From: an uncultured Prevotella sp.
GTDB lineage: Bacteria; Bacteroidota; Bacteroidia; Bacteroidales; Bacteroidaceae
Length of the DNA stretch: 64,000 bases
Direction of reading: 5' to 3'
Assembly (NCBI GenBank): GCA_947170725.1
Contig: CAMVUM010000005.1
Location: 1-64,000 of the forward strand
Shown: one piece after another, positions 18,997-27,435 of the stretch
Numbering within the stretch: position 1 is the stretch's first letter
How the letters are laid out: each line of letters starts with the position of its first letter
Made by a program: the position numbers and the translations under genes
The notes under the pieces: generated by a model
The model's database searches: none
Seen by the model: the letters and a program-made list of their open reading frames with translations, nothing else
What the model was told of the DNA's origin: nothing

Positions 18997-21417
18997 TTAT
19001 TTCCCGAGATTTCTGACATATTCAGTAGGAGTACAGCCATGTTCCTCCTTGAAACAGCGGCTCATGTGGCTTGAAGAACTGAAGCCTGTAAGTTCCGCTA
19101 TTTCATTCATCGGAAGTTTTCCCTCCTCTATGAGGCGGGTCGCGTGGTTCAGACGTACGCTTCTTATGAATACGCTCGGCGATTTGTCAAGGAGGGCGGT
19201 TATGCGTTTGTATAGTCCGGTACGCTCCATGCAGAGATCGCTGCTCAGTCTTTTCACACTGTAACCATTGTCCATATTCATCTCCACAAGGTTTATTGCC
19301 TGTGCGATAAAATCTTTGTCTTCCTGCGACATCCCGGCCTTCTGAGGTGCGACACATTCAGACTGTCCATCTTCCGATGTTTCATTGTCTTCTGAATGAG
19401 CTTCCATATCTCCCTTTTTAGCATTAGACTTTATTTTTTCTTCATAATAATTGCAGCGTTCTATCAATTCCTTCATCCGAAGTAGCATTTTCTCCTCATT
19501 ATGTATTTTCTCAATGCGTTTTATCTCAATTCGGCGGTAAATCATCCATCCTATAGAGCATAAGCACAGCAGAATCAGGATATAAGCGGCTATGGCCCAT
19601 CCCGACCACCACCAAGGTTTTCTGATAAAAAACGCTATTTCCACCGGTGTGCCGAACGGAGCACCGTCACGCTCGGCTGACCGGACTTGCACAAGGTAGT
19701 TTCCGGGCATGACCTGCGGCATCGTGAAATGAAAGCCACCGCCTTCACGGTCATACGTATGCCATGGAACGTCCTTGCCCGAACCGGTCTGTAAAATTCT
19801 GTATTGCCATTTCGTGGACTGTGGATTCGCATAATTAAGCGAAGCATAGCTGATGGCTATGTCATTCTTGTCATAATCAAAATCCAGCCTCTTGCCGGGC
19901 GTGAAAGAGACCGGCATCCCGTTGACAGTAATCTGTCGCACCAATGGAGCGGGCAATTCCTTCAGTTTGTCGGACGATATCGGATTTACCATCGTCCAAC
20001 CTTTCGGATGGGCGAACAGCAGACGTCCGTCTGAGGAGATAAATGAGGCCCCTTCTCTATATTCTCCCGGGAGCGCGCCCATATCACTGCCGTAAGAATC
20101 TATTATGAATTCATTGTTCCCGGTGGTATATATCGCATTCATGCCATTGGCTGTCGATGCCCATATCGCTCCGTCAGAGTCAATGGCAAGCGACTTTATG
20201 CAGTTGTTCGACAGTCCGTTTTCTGTATATAATGTTGTATCCAGGCCATTGCCGGAATCCTGTATGCGCAGTCCGTCTACCGTGGCGGTCCATTGTCGGC
20301 CTTCTTTGTCTATAAGCGATTTACCACCTCTCAGTGTCACCTTTCTGATTTTGAGGCTATCGATGCCCAGAAGGCCAAGGCTTTCTCTGGAGAGAATGCG
20401 TGTTGGTTCCGGCGGACTGTACAGAAGCCCGTCTCTATACGTACCGATCCAGCACCCCGAAGCTCTGTCCATATATAGCGTATTGAGGCCCCCTTCCACA
20501 GATATATCGGATGTAATACCTGTCAGACGGGTGATGAGCCTGGTTTCGGACGTGTTGAGGTCAATGTGCCATATTCCCTTCATAGAGGCTATGTAGGCTT
20601 CGTCGGCAGTGGGTTGTGACAAGGTGTGCAACACGTAAGGTGTCTGCAGAAGAACTTTCCATCGCAATGTTCGCGTGTCAAAACGCATCAATACAGACTC
20701 TCCGCTTTTCGACACGCGCACTTGCAATACTTGCCCGTCAGGAGTTATCCTGACCAGCGATGTGAAAGTATATGATGTTGAGTCAGGATATGCCGCCGTG
20801 TGCCATATCCGTCGGCCGGAAGCCCTGTCAAATCCTTCCATTACCCCCGTACTGTAAAAAAGCATCAGAGTGTCACCTTCCGTTTCCAGATCCTGAAGTG
20901 CCCCGGGAAGCAGCCGGTATCGTCTCTTATGGCGGGTGTCGAGAATGCCTTTGTCTGACACTGTCCACAAACAACCCTCCTTATCCACGAAAAGGTCGAG
21001 CGGCTGCCGGTCTGCTCCCGCAGCATTCAATACGCTGTCGATATCAGATATGTAGGAATCGGAAGCCAGATTGAAACATTGCAGGCCGCGCCGTGATTTG
21101 CTCCATAACAGATTTCCTTCGCCCACATATACATGACGGTGTCCCTCGTATCCGGGCAGGGTATACCGGCTGTCGGTGTCATAGTGAACGTAGCTGAACC
21201 GTGCGCCGTCATAGATATTGATGTTTCCAACAGTGCTGACAGCCATCCTCCCGTCGGGAAGCTGAAGAATATGGAGCACCTGGTTGTCGCTGAGTCCATG
21301 GCGGGAATCTATTACGGAGAAAACCTTCTCTCCGATTGATGCACACAGAGTGTACGCACCGAATAGCAATGATAATATTATAATGAATAATATTTTTGAA
21401 GGATTCATATTGTGCAA
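18997..21417 (-). CDS. Membrane-spanning regulator: beta-propeller and Y_Y_Y sensor, TM helix, AraC-type HTH (no kinase or receiver seen)
   Basis: Propeller repeats (DSRHGLSDNQVLHILQLPDGRM; ENGLSNNCIKSLAIDSDGAIW), Y_Y_Y region, TM WWWSGWAIAAYILILLCLCSIGWMIY, C-terminal AraC HTH (AELTGFSSSSHMSRCFKEEHGCTPTEYVRNL). Confidence 0.85.
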   Translation of the reverse strand: MHNMNPSKILFIIILSLLFGAYTLCASIGEKVFSVIDSRHGLSDNQVLHILQLPDGRMAVSTVGNINIYDGARFSYVHYDTDSRYTLPGYEGHRHVYVGEGNLLWSKSRRGLQCFNLASDSYISDIDSVLNAAGADRQPLDLFVDKEGCLWTVSDKGILDTRHKRRYRLLPGALQDLETEGDTLMLFYSTGVMEGFDRASGRRIWHTAAYPDSTSYTFTSLVRITPDGQVLQVRVSKSGESVLMRFDTRTLRWKVLLQTPYVLHTLSQPTADEAYIASMKGIWHIDLNTSETRLITRLTGITSDISVEGGLNTLYMDRASGCWIGTYRDGLLYSPPEPTRILSRESLGLLGIDSLKIRKVTLRGGKSLIDKEGRQWTATVDGLRIQDSGNGLDTTLYTENGLSNNCIKSLAIDSDGAIWASTANGMNAIYTTGNNEFIIDSYGSDMGALPGEYREGASFISSDGRLLFAHPKGWTMVNPISSDKLKELPAPLVRQITVNGMPVSFTPGKRLDFDYDKNDIAISYASLNYANPQSTKWQYRILQTGSGKDVPWHTYDREGGGFHFTMPQVMPGNYLVQVRSAERDGAPFGTPVEIAFFIRKPWWWSGWAIAAYILILLCLCSIGWMIYRRIEIKRIEKIHNEEKMLLRMKELIERCNYYEEKIKSNAKKGDMEAHSEDNETSEDGQSECVAPQKAGMSQEDKDFIAQAINLVEMNMDNGYSVKRLSSDLCMERTGLYKRITALLDKSPSVFIRSVRLNHATRLIEEGKLPMNEIAELTGFSSSSHMSRCFKEEHGCTPTEYVRNLGK

Positions 21418-21551
21418 AGATAGCGCATAATCTCAATACCATCAAACTCTGACGCGAAAATATCTGCAGATAAAACACCTGATATCAACCGATTTCAACA
21501 TCCGTATCATCGTTTTCAACATCTGTGTCGCACACCATGCGGATTATTATG

Positions 21552-21559
21552 TAATTTTG
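21552..21559 (+). promoter_or_regulatory. Bacteroidetes -7-like box upstream of GH31
   Basis: taattttg matches TAnnTTTG. Confidence 0.5.
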
Positions 21560-21613
21560 CGGCATCAATCAAATAGCGCATCAATTATAAACCCTTTTTA
21601 ATTAACCAGAACA

Positions 21614-23944
21614 ATGAATACAGCAGGCATCGTCTCAGCCATCGCTCTGTCGGCCGCAATGGCTATGACAGCCGAGGGCGCATCACCTCAGATCAGCTGC
21701 AAAGCCCGGGGAATGGATGTTGAAGTGACATTCTATTCTTCATCAATCGTCAGAGTACAAAAAAGTCCGGTGGAGAAGAAAATCGACAAAAACAGTCTTG
21801 TTGTTATCAAGACTCCGGAAAACGTCGAGGTAAAAACTTCCGGCTCATCCGACATGCTCACGGCCGCATCTTCCGAAGTATCGGTGGCAGTGGATACGAA
21901 CACCGGAGCCGTCACATTCACAAGCCCATCCACCGGCAAAGTATTGCTGACCGACTATTCCACCTCGTTTTCTCCGGAAAGCCATAATGGCACGGATTAC
22001 ACGCGTGTGAAAGGAAGTTTCATGCTCGATGAGGAAGAGCCGATCTACGGAATCGGCCAGGTTATGGACGGACAGATGAACCGCCGCAACTCAAGCCATC
22101 ATCTCCAGAATGAGAATATGTTTACCTATTCTCCGTATTTCATGTCGCCAACAAAAGGCTACGCCGTATATATAGACAATTATTCTATATCTGATTTCAA
22201 CGACAACCGCCAGTTGATGGAATTCTCCCAACTCGGTGATTCATTCGACTATTATTTCATGACTGGAGACACTCCGGATGATATCATTGCCAATGTCCGC
22301 GACCTTACCGGACACGCCCCTATGCTTCCTCTTTGGGCTTATGGCTTCTTTCAGAGCAAGGAGCGTTACACCACACAACAGGAATCGCTCGACGTGCTGA
22401 AGAAATATCGCGACCTCAAAGTTCCTATAGATGTAATGATACAGGACTGGAGATACTGGCCTGAATACAACGGAACTGATTCCCTGTGGAATAGTCAGAC
22501 TTTTGACCCGGAGAGATTCCCGGATCCAAAAAAATGGGTGGACGAGATACATAAGAACAACGCGAAACTTATGATTGTAAGCTGGCCGGGATTCGGTCCC
22601 AAGACGCCCCAGTTTGCTGAGCAAAGTGAAAAAGGCCATATTCTCGATTTCCTCACATGGCCTCCAAAAAGTGGCGCGAAACCATATGATGTTTTCAGTC
22701 CCGAAGCCCGCGACATATATTGGAGATACCTCAACGATGGAGTCTATGGAGAAATCGGCAACGACGGTTGGTGGCTCGACTCGACAGAACCCGACCATAT
22801 AGAGAAAAAAGACAAGGACTACGAGGTGATGACAGCCAAAGGCCCTTACCGTGGTGTGAAGAATGCATACTCACTCATGCACAATACCGGCATAGCCGAA
22901 CATCAGAAAGCACAGAACAAGGACAAACGTGTTGTAATCCTGACCCGCTCGGGCCATATAGGCCAGCAACGCCTCGGCTCCAACACATGGAGCGGCGATG
23001 TGGCCTCTACATGGGACATGCTGCGCAAGCAGATACCGGCCGCACTCAATTTCACCCTTATGGGTATTCCTAACTGGAACAGCGATATAGGCGGATTCTT
23101 CGCAGGGCGATGGCGCAAGGGAGGGGGCACCCACAATCCCAAATTTCAAGACCTTTACAACCGATGGATGCAGTTCGGCGCATTCTCTCCTATGATGCGT
23201 TCGCACGGAACCGACCTGCCGCGCGAGATATGGCAGTTCGGAGAGCCGGGCAGCAGGTACTTCAATTCAATAGCTTCAACCATTCGTCTCCGCTACCGCC
23301 TGTTGCCTTACATTTACAGCACATCATGGGATGTATCGGCAAACGACGGCACATTCATGCGGCCGCTTGTAATGGACTTCGCAAGCGATAAAAACACCCA
23401 CGATCTCGGCAGTGAATACATGTTCGGCCGCGAAATTCTCGTAAAGCCCGTCACAGAGCCGGGCGTAGCCTCATGGGATGTCTATCTGCCGGCCGGAAGC
23501 GGCTGGTGGGACTTCTGGACCAACAGCTTTACCCACGGAGGGAAGACTGCGACAAAGGATGTTCCTACCGAAATCATTCCACTTTATGTGAAAGCCGGCA
23601 GCATAATCCCATTTGGACCCGACGTGCAGTACTCTACCGAAAAGAAATGGGATAAACTTGAAATACGCGTATATCCTGGTGCTGACGCTTCGTTCACACT
23701 CTATGAAGACGAGTTTGACAACTACAACTATGAAAAGGGACAATACTCCACAATCACCTTCACATGGAACGATGCCGATCGTACTCTCACCATCGGCAAC
23801 CGACAAGGCGGGTATCCCGGCATGCTCAAAAACCGATGCTTCAACGTCACCCTCGTGAGCGAAAATACCGCAGCCGGAAATGTCCCGGCCAAACCCACGA
23901 AAAAAGTGGCGTACAATGGCAGGAAGACTACCGTAAGACTCTGA
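21614..23944 (+). CDS. Glycoside hydrolase family 31 (alpha-glucosidase/alpha-xylosidase type)
   Basis: 776 aa; VPIDVMIQDWRYWPEY, GWWLDSTEPDH, RSGHIGQQRLGSNTWSGDVASTWDML, MGIPNWNSDIGGFF. Confidence 0.93.
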   Translation: MNTAGIVSAIALSAAMAMTAEGASPQISCKARGMDVEVTFYSSSIVRVQKSPVEKKIDKNSLVVIKTPENVEVKTSGSSDMLTAASSEVSVAVDTNTGAVTFTSPSTGKVLLTDYSTSFSPESHNGTDYTRVKGSFMLDEEEPIYGIGQVMDGQMNRRNSSHHLQNENMFTYSPYFMSPTKGYAVYIDNYSISDFNDNRQLMEFSQLGDSFDYYFMTGDTPDDIIANVRDLTGHAPMLPLWAYGFFQSKERYTTQQESLDVLKKYRDLKVPIDVMIQDWRYWPEYNGTDSLWNSQTFDPERFPDPKKWVDEIHKNNAKLMIVSWPGFGPKTPQFAEQSEKGHILDFLTWPPKSGAKPYDVFSPEARDIYWRYLNDGVYGEIGNDGWWLDSTEPDHIEKKDKDYEVMTAKGPYRGVKNAYSLMHNTGIAEHQKAQNKDKRVVILTRSGHIGQQRLGSNTWSGDVASTWDMLRKQIPAALNFTLMGIPNWNSDIGGFFAGRWRKGGGTHNPKFQDLYNRWMQFGAFSPMMRSHGTDLPREIWQFGEPGSRYFNSIASTIRLRYRLLPYIYSTSWDVSANDGTFMRPLVMDFASDKNTHDLGSEYMFGREILVKPVTEPGVASWDVYLPAGSGWWDFWTNSFTHGGKTATKDVPTEIIPLYVKAGSIIPFGPDVQYSTEKKWDKLEIRVYPGADASFTLYEDEFDNYNYEKGQYSTITFTWNDADRTLTIGNRQGGYPGMLKNRCFNVTLVSENTAAGNVPAKPTKKVAYNGRKTTVRL

Positions 23945-24032
23945 CCGGCATCAATGTCACCACAGAGTCGGCGCCGACACCTTCTATGCCAACAACGAGA
24001 ACCGACGGTACTGTACCGAAAACAGCATAGCA

Positions 24033-24050
24033 ATCAGCTGAATATCCCTA
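24033..24050 (-). repeat. Right copy of the 18-bp inverted flanking repeat
   Basis: atcagctgaatatcccta; reverse complement of 18895-18912. Confidence 0.75.
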
Positions 24051-24066
24051 CTTAAACGCAAAAAGT

Positions 24067-24150
24067 ACTTATTTAACGCGAAGACGCAGAGACGCAGAGT
24101 CCTTTTCAAAAAAGACTTTGCGTCTCTGCGTCTTCGCGTTTAAATAAGCG
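24067..24150. repeat. Long inverted repeat containing 'acgcgaagacgcagagacgcagag' phrases
   Basis: Arms acttatttaacgcgaagacgcagagacgcagagtc / gactttgcgtctctgcgtcttcgcgtttaaataagcgt, ~34-bp near-perfect stem with a ~12-nt loop. Confidence 0.85.
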
Positions 24151-24232
24151 TCCTTACGTTCAAATACGTTCCAATTATTGCCAAAACATCATCTTTTCAC
24201 AACGCCGATGGCCTTATCTCACGGATTTTGCC

Positions 24233-24240
24233 TAAATTTG
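24233..24240 (+). promoter_or_regulatory. Bacteroidetes -7-like box upstream of ychF
   Basis: taaatttg matches TAnnTTTG, ~30 bp before the ATG. Confidence 0.55.
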
Positions 24241-24270
24241 CAGCACGAAGAATATAAACGTTTATAATAT

Positions 24271-25374
24271 ATGGCTTTAAAATGTGGTATCGTAGGCTTG
24301 CCCAACGTCGGCAAATCTACGCTTTTCAACTGTCTGTCCAGCGCAAAGGCGCAGGCAGCCAACTTTCCTTTCTGCACCATCGAGCCCAACGTGGGCGTGA
24401 TAACCGTGCCCGACGAGCGCCTCACACGCCTGGCCGAAATAGTACACCCGGGACGCATCGTGCCCGCCACATGTGAGATTGTGGACATCGCCGGACTCGT
24501 GAAAGGCGCCTCAAAGGGCGAAGGACTGGGAAACAAGTTCCTCGGAAACATACGCGAGACAGACGCTATCATACACGTGCTGCGCTGTTTCGACGACGAC
24601 AACATCACCCACGTGGACGGAAGCATCGACCCCGTGCGTGACAAAGAGATAATCGACACGGAGCTGCAGCTGAAAGACCTTGAGACAATTGAGGCACGAC
24701 TCCAGAAGCAGTCAAAGATGGCCGCCGTAGGAGGAAACAAGGACGCCAAGATTGAAGTGGCCGTGCTGGAAGCCTACAAGGCCGCTCTAGAACAGGGAAA
24801 GAACGCCCGCACAGTGGAGTTCGACAGCAAGGAAGAACAGGACGCCGCGCGCAATCTGTTCCTGCTGACCTCGAAACCGGTGCTCTATGTCTGCAACGTG
24901 GACGAAACGGCAGCCAAAACAGGCAACGACTACAGCCGCCGCGTGGAAGAACTGGCCCGTGAGGAAAACGCGGAAGCCATGGTCATAGCCGCACGCACCG
25001 AGGAAGACATCGCCTCACTGGAGACATACGAGGACAAACAGATGTTCCTCGAAGAGCTGGGACTGGAGGAAAGCGGCGTAAACAGGCTGATCAAGAAAGC
25101 CTACTCGCTGCTCAATCTGGAAACATTCATCACCGCCGGAGAGATGGAAGTGAAGGCATGGACCTACCACAAAGGCTGGAAAGCGCCCCAATGTGCCGGT
25201 GTCATCCATACTGATTTCGAGAAAGGATTTATCCGCGCCGAGGTCATAAAGTATGACGATTACATCGCTCTCGGCTCCGAAGCAGCCGTGCGCGACGCCG
25301 GAAAGCTCGGCATCGAAGGCAAGGAATACGTCGTTCAGGACGGCGACATCATGCACTTCAGGTTCAATGTGTAA
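24271..25374 (+). CDS. ychF: Redox-regulated ATPase/GTPase YchF (Obg family)
   Basis: CGIVGLPNVGKSTLFNCLS, DIAGLVKGASKGEGLGNKFL and a TGS-like C-terminus. Confidence 0.97.
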   Translation: MALKCGIVGLPNVGKSTLFNCLSSAKAQAANFPFCTIEPNVGVITVPDERLTRLAEIVHPGRIVPATCEIVDIAGLVKGASKGEGLGNKFLGNIRETDAIIHVLRCFDDDNITHVDGSIDPVRDKEIIDTELQLKDLETIEARLQKQSKMAAVGGNKDAKIEVAVLEAYKAALEQGKNARTVEFDSKEEQDAARNLFLLTSKPVLYVCNVDETAAKTGNDYSRRVEELAREENAEAMVIAARTEEDIASLETYEDKQMFLEELGLEESGVNRLIKKAYSLLNLETFITAGEMEVKAWTYHKGWKAPQCAGVIHTDFEKGFIRAEVIKYDDYIALGSEAAVRDAGKLGIEGKEYVVQDGDIMHFRFNV

Positions 25375-25423
25375 CTCCCGAGCGGCCGCAGGGAGCGATA
25401 ACTCCTAAAAAATAAAGAAAACC

Positions 25424-26269
25424 ATGCCCATCATCAACTACATCCTTTGGAACCCGTCGCTTGAAGCGTTCAGTCTCGGTCCGCTCTCCATCCGCTGGTA
25501 TTCGCTGTGCTGGCTCATCGGCCTGCTGGCGGCCTATCTGATGGTCCGCAGGCAGTACAGAGAACAGAAAATCGGCGACGAACTCTTCGAACCGCTGTTC
25601 TTCTATTGCTTCGTCGGAATCCTTGCCGGTGCCCGATTGGGGCACTGTCTGTTCTATCAACCGGACTATTTCCTGTCTTCCGGCAGCCATGTGGTGGAAA
25701 TGCTGTTGCCAATCCACTTCACACCCGACGGCTCATGGCGCTTCACCGGCTATGAGGGACTGGCCTCCCACGGCGGCACTCTGGGACTTATCGTCGCTCT
25801 GTGGCTGTATGTCCGCCGCACGAAACTGGGCATCTGGCGCGTCCTTGACAACATCGCCATCGCCACGCCGGCCACGGCTTGTCTCATCCGGCTGGGCAAT
25901 CTGATGAACTCGGAGATTATCGGCAAAATCACCGACGTTCCATGGGCGTTCATCTTCCAGCGCGTTGACGCCATGCCGCGCCATCCCGGACAGCTCTACG
26001 AGGCCATCGCCTACGCCCTGCTGCTCATCATCGGATGGGCCGCCTACCGTCGTTGGCCGCAGCGTGTGGGAACGGGGTTCTTCTTCGGACTATGCCTGAC
26101 GTATATCTTCACGGCACGCTTCTTCATAGAATACACCAAGGATATACAGGAGGCCTTCGAGGCCGGCATGCCGCTGAACATGGGCCAGCTGCTCAGCATA
26201 CCGTTCATAATCATCGGTGTGGTGTGTATGATGAGGTCAAAGAAACCTTCCGGAGACACTAAAGGATAG
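25424..26269 (+). CDS. lgt: Prolipoprotein diacylglyceryl transferase
   Basis: [27 protein letters not shown] and HPGQLYEA motifs. Confidence 0.95.
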   Translation: MPIINYILWNPSLEAFSLGPLSIRWYSLCWLIGLLAAYLMVRRQYREQKIGDELFEPLFFYCFVGILAGARLGHCLFYQPDYFLSSGSHVVEMLLPIHFTPDGSWRFTGYEGLASHGGTLGLIVALWLYVRRTKLGIWRVLDNIAIATPATACLIRLGNLMNSEIIGKITDVPWAFIFQRVDAMPRHPGQLYEAIAYALLLIIGWAAYRRWPQRVGTGFFFGLCLTYIFTARFFIEYTKDIQEAFEAGMPLNMGQLLSIPFIIIGVVCMMRSKKPSGDTKG

Positions 26270-26339
26270 ATACCGGAGAGTCTAAAGAAACAAACCGGCG
26301 GACGGTCAAGATAATCACCGGGGCTGCCACCCAACCCTA

Positions 26340-26418
26340 TAAACGTTCTGACGGCGCTGTTTTCACGACATTCCCGAACAAGGAACAGACCGTGAAAACA
26401 GCGCCGTCAGAACGTTTA
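26340..26418. terminator. Long-arm inverted repeat between convergent genes
   Basis: 28-bp perfect arms taaacgttctgacggcgctgttttcacg / cgtgaaaacagcgccgtcagaacgttta, 23-nt loop. Confidence 0.75.
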
Positions 26419-26472
26419 TGTTATTCTTTCAGAACATCATGACCATCCGGTCAGAATGCTATTTCCATTCTT

Positions 26473-27429
26473 TCAACGTTTCTTTTCCACGCCTTCAGGT
26501 TTCTCCGGCGGGAAAATGGCGGGCTCCTCAATCTCCTTTCCCTCCACGGCGCCAATCCTGACAAGCACATTATACATCCTTATGCCAATGCGTTCGGTCC
26601 AGTCGGCGGCAAAATGAAGATTGTCAGGGCCGAGCCATGCTTCGCTTAGGTCCACGCAATAGACATTGGGCAGTTCTTCCGCCACACGCCGCTGGGCTTC
26701 CTCCACACCCCGGCTGTACTGCCGGCTGGCGTGGGGAACGGTGCCGAAGATGAACGGCAGGGTCATATATTCCTTCCGGCCGGTCTTGCGGCTGATGGTC
26801 TCACGCATATAGCATATCATTTCCTTGAAGTTACGATAGTAGTCAGCGGCCGCATGGCGGTCACTCTCGCCCTGATGCCACATGATTGCCTTGACGTCAT
26901 ATCCATCGTGCAGACGGCTGAGCGTAGAGTCCGCACAGAGCGCGAAGCCCTCCATGAGCGACTTTGTCAGCGAGCGTCCTGTGGCAACATCGCCGCTGTA
27001 GGCTCTGTTGGCGGCCAGCCATTCCTCTCCGGCATACCATGAGGGGCGCTTCGGTCCGCCGGCCACAGTGTCAATGGACGTACCGCCGACAGCGGCTTTG
27101 ATGGAATAGAAAGCGGCGTTGAGAGTGCTGTCAAGCAGATGGTTGACAACGTCGCAATAGGACCAGCGGCCGCGATTCTCGCTGAACTTCCGTCCACCGA
27201 AGTGTCCGTCGCGCCTGGTCGTAACGTCGGCATAGTTGAGATGACTGTAACCGGCAGCCAGATAGCCCGGCATGTCGGCGGCATAGACGCGGCCGTCCGT
27301 GTTCGACTGTCCTGCTGTCAGGAACACTGGAGCGCGCTTATCTGAAGTGACGGCGTCGCGGCCGCCCGTCTGGGCTGCCACGACCGTCGCGACCACAAGT
27401 GATATTAACAATAGTGTTTTCTTTTTCAT
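26473..27429 (-). CDS. Sialate O-acetylesterase-like (SASA) carbohydrate esterase
   Basis: Signal peptide, VFLTAGQSNTDG (GQSN block I), IMWHQGESDRH. Confidence 0.88.
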   Translation of the reverse strand: MKKKTLLLISLVVATVVAAQTGGRDAVTSDKRAPVFLTAGQSNTDGRVYAADMPGYLAAGYSHLNYADVTTRRDGHFGGRKFSENRGRWSYCDVVNHLLDSTLNAAFYSIKAAVGGTSIDTVAGGPKRPSWYAGEEWLAANRAYSGDVATGRSLTKSLMEGFALCADSTLSRLHDGYDVKAIMWHQGESDRHAAADYYRNFKEMICYMRETISRKTGRKEYMTLPFIFGTVPHASRQYSRGVEEAQRRVAEELPNVYCVDLSEAWLGPDNLHFAADWTERIGIRMYNVLVRIGAVEGKEIEEPAIFPPEKPEGVEKKR

Positions 27430-27435
27430 GACCTC

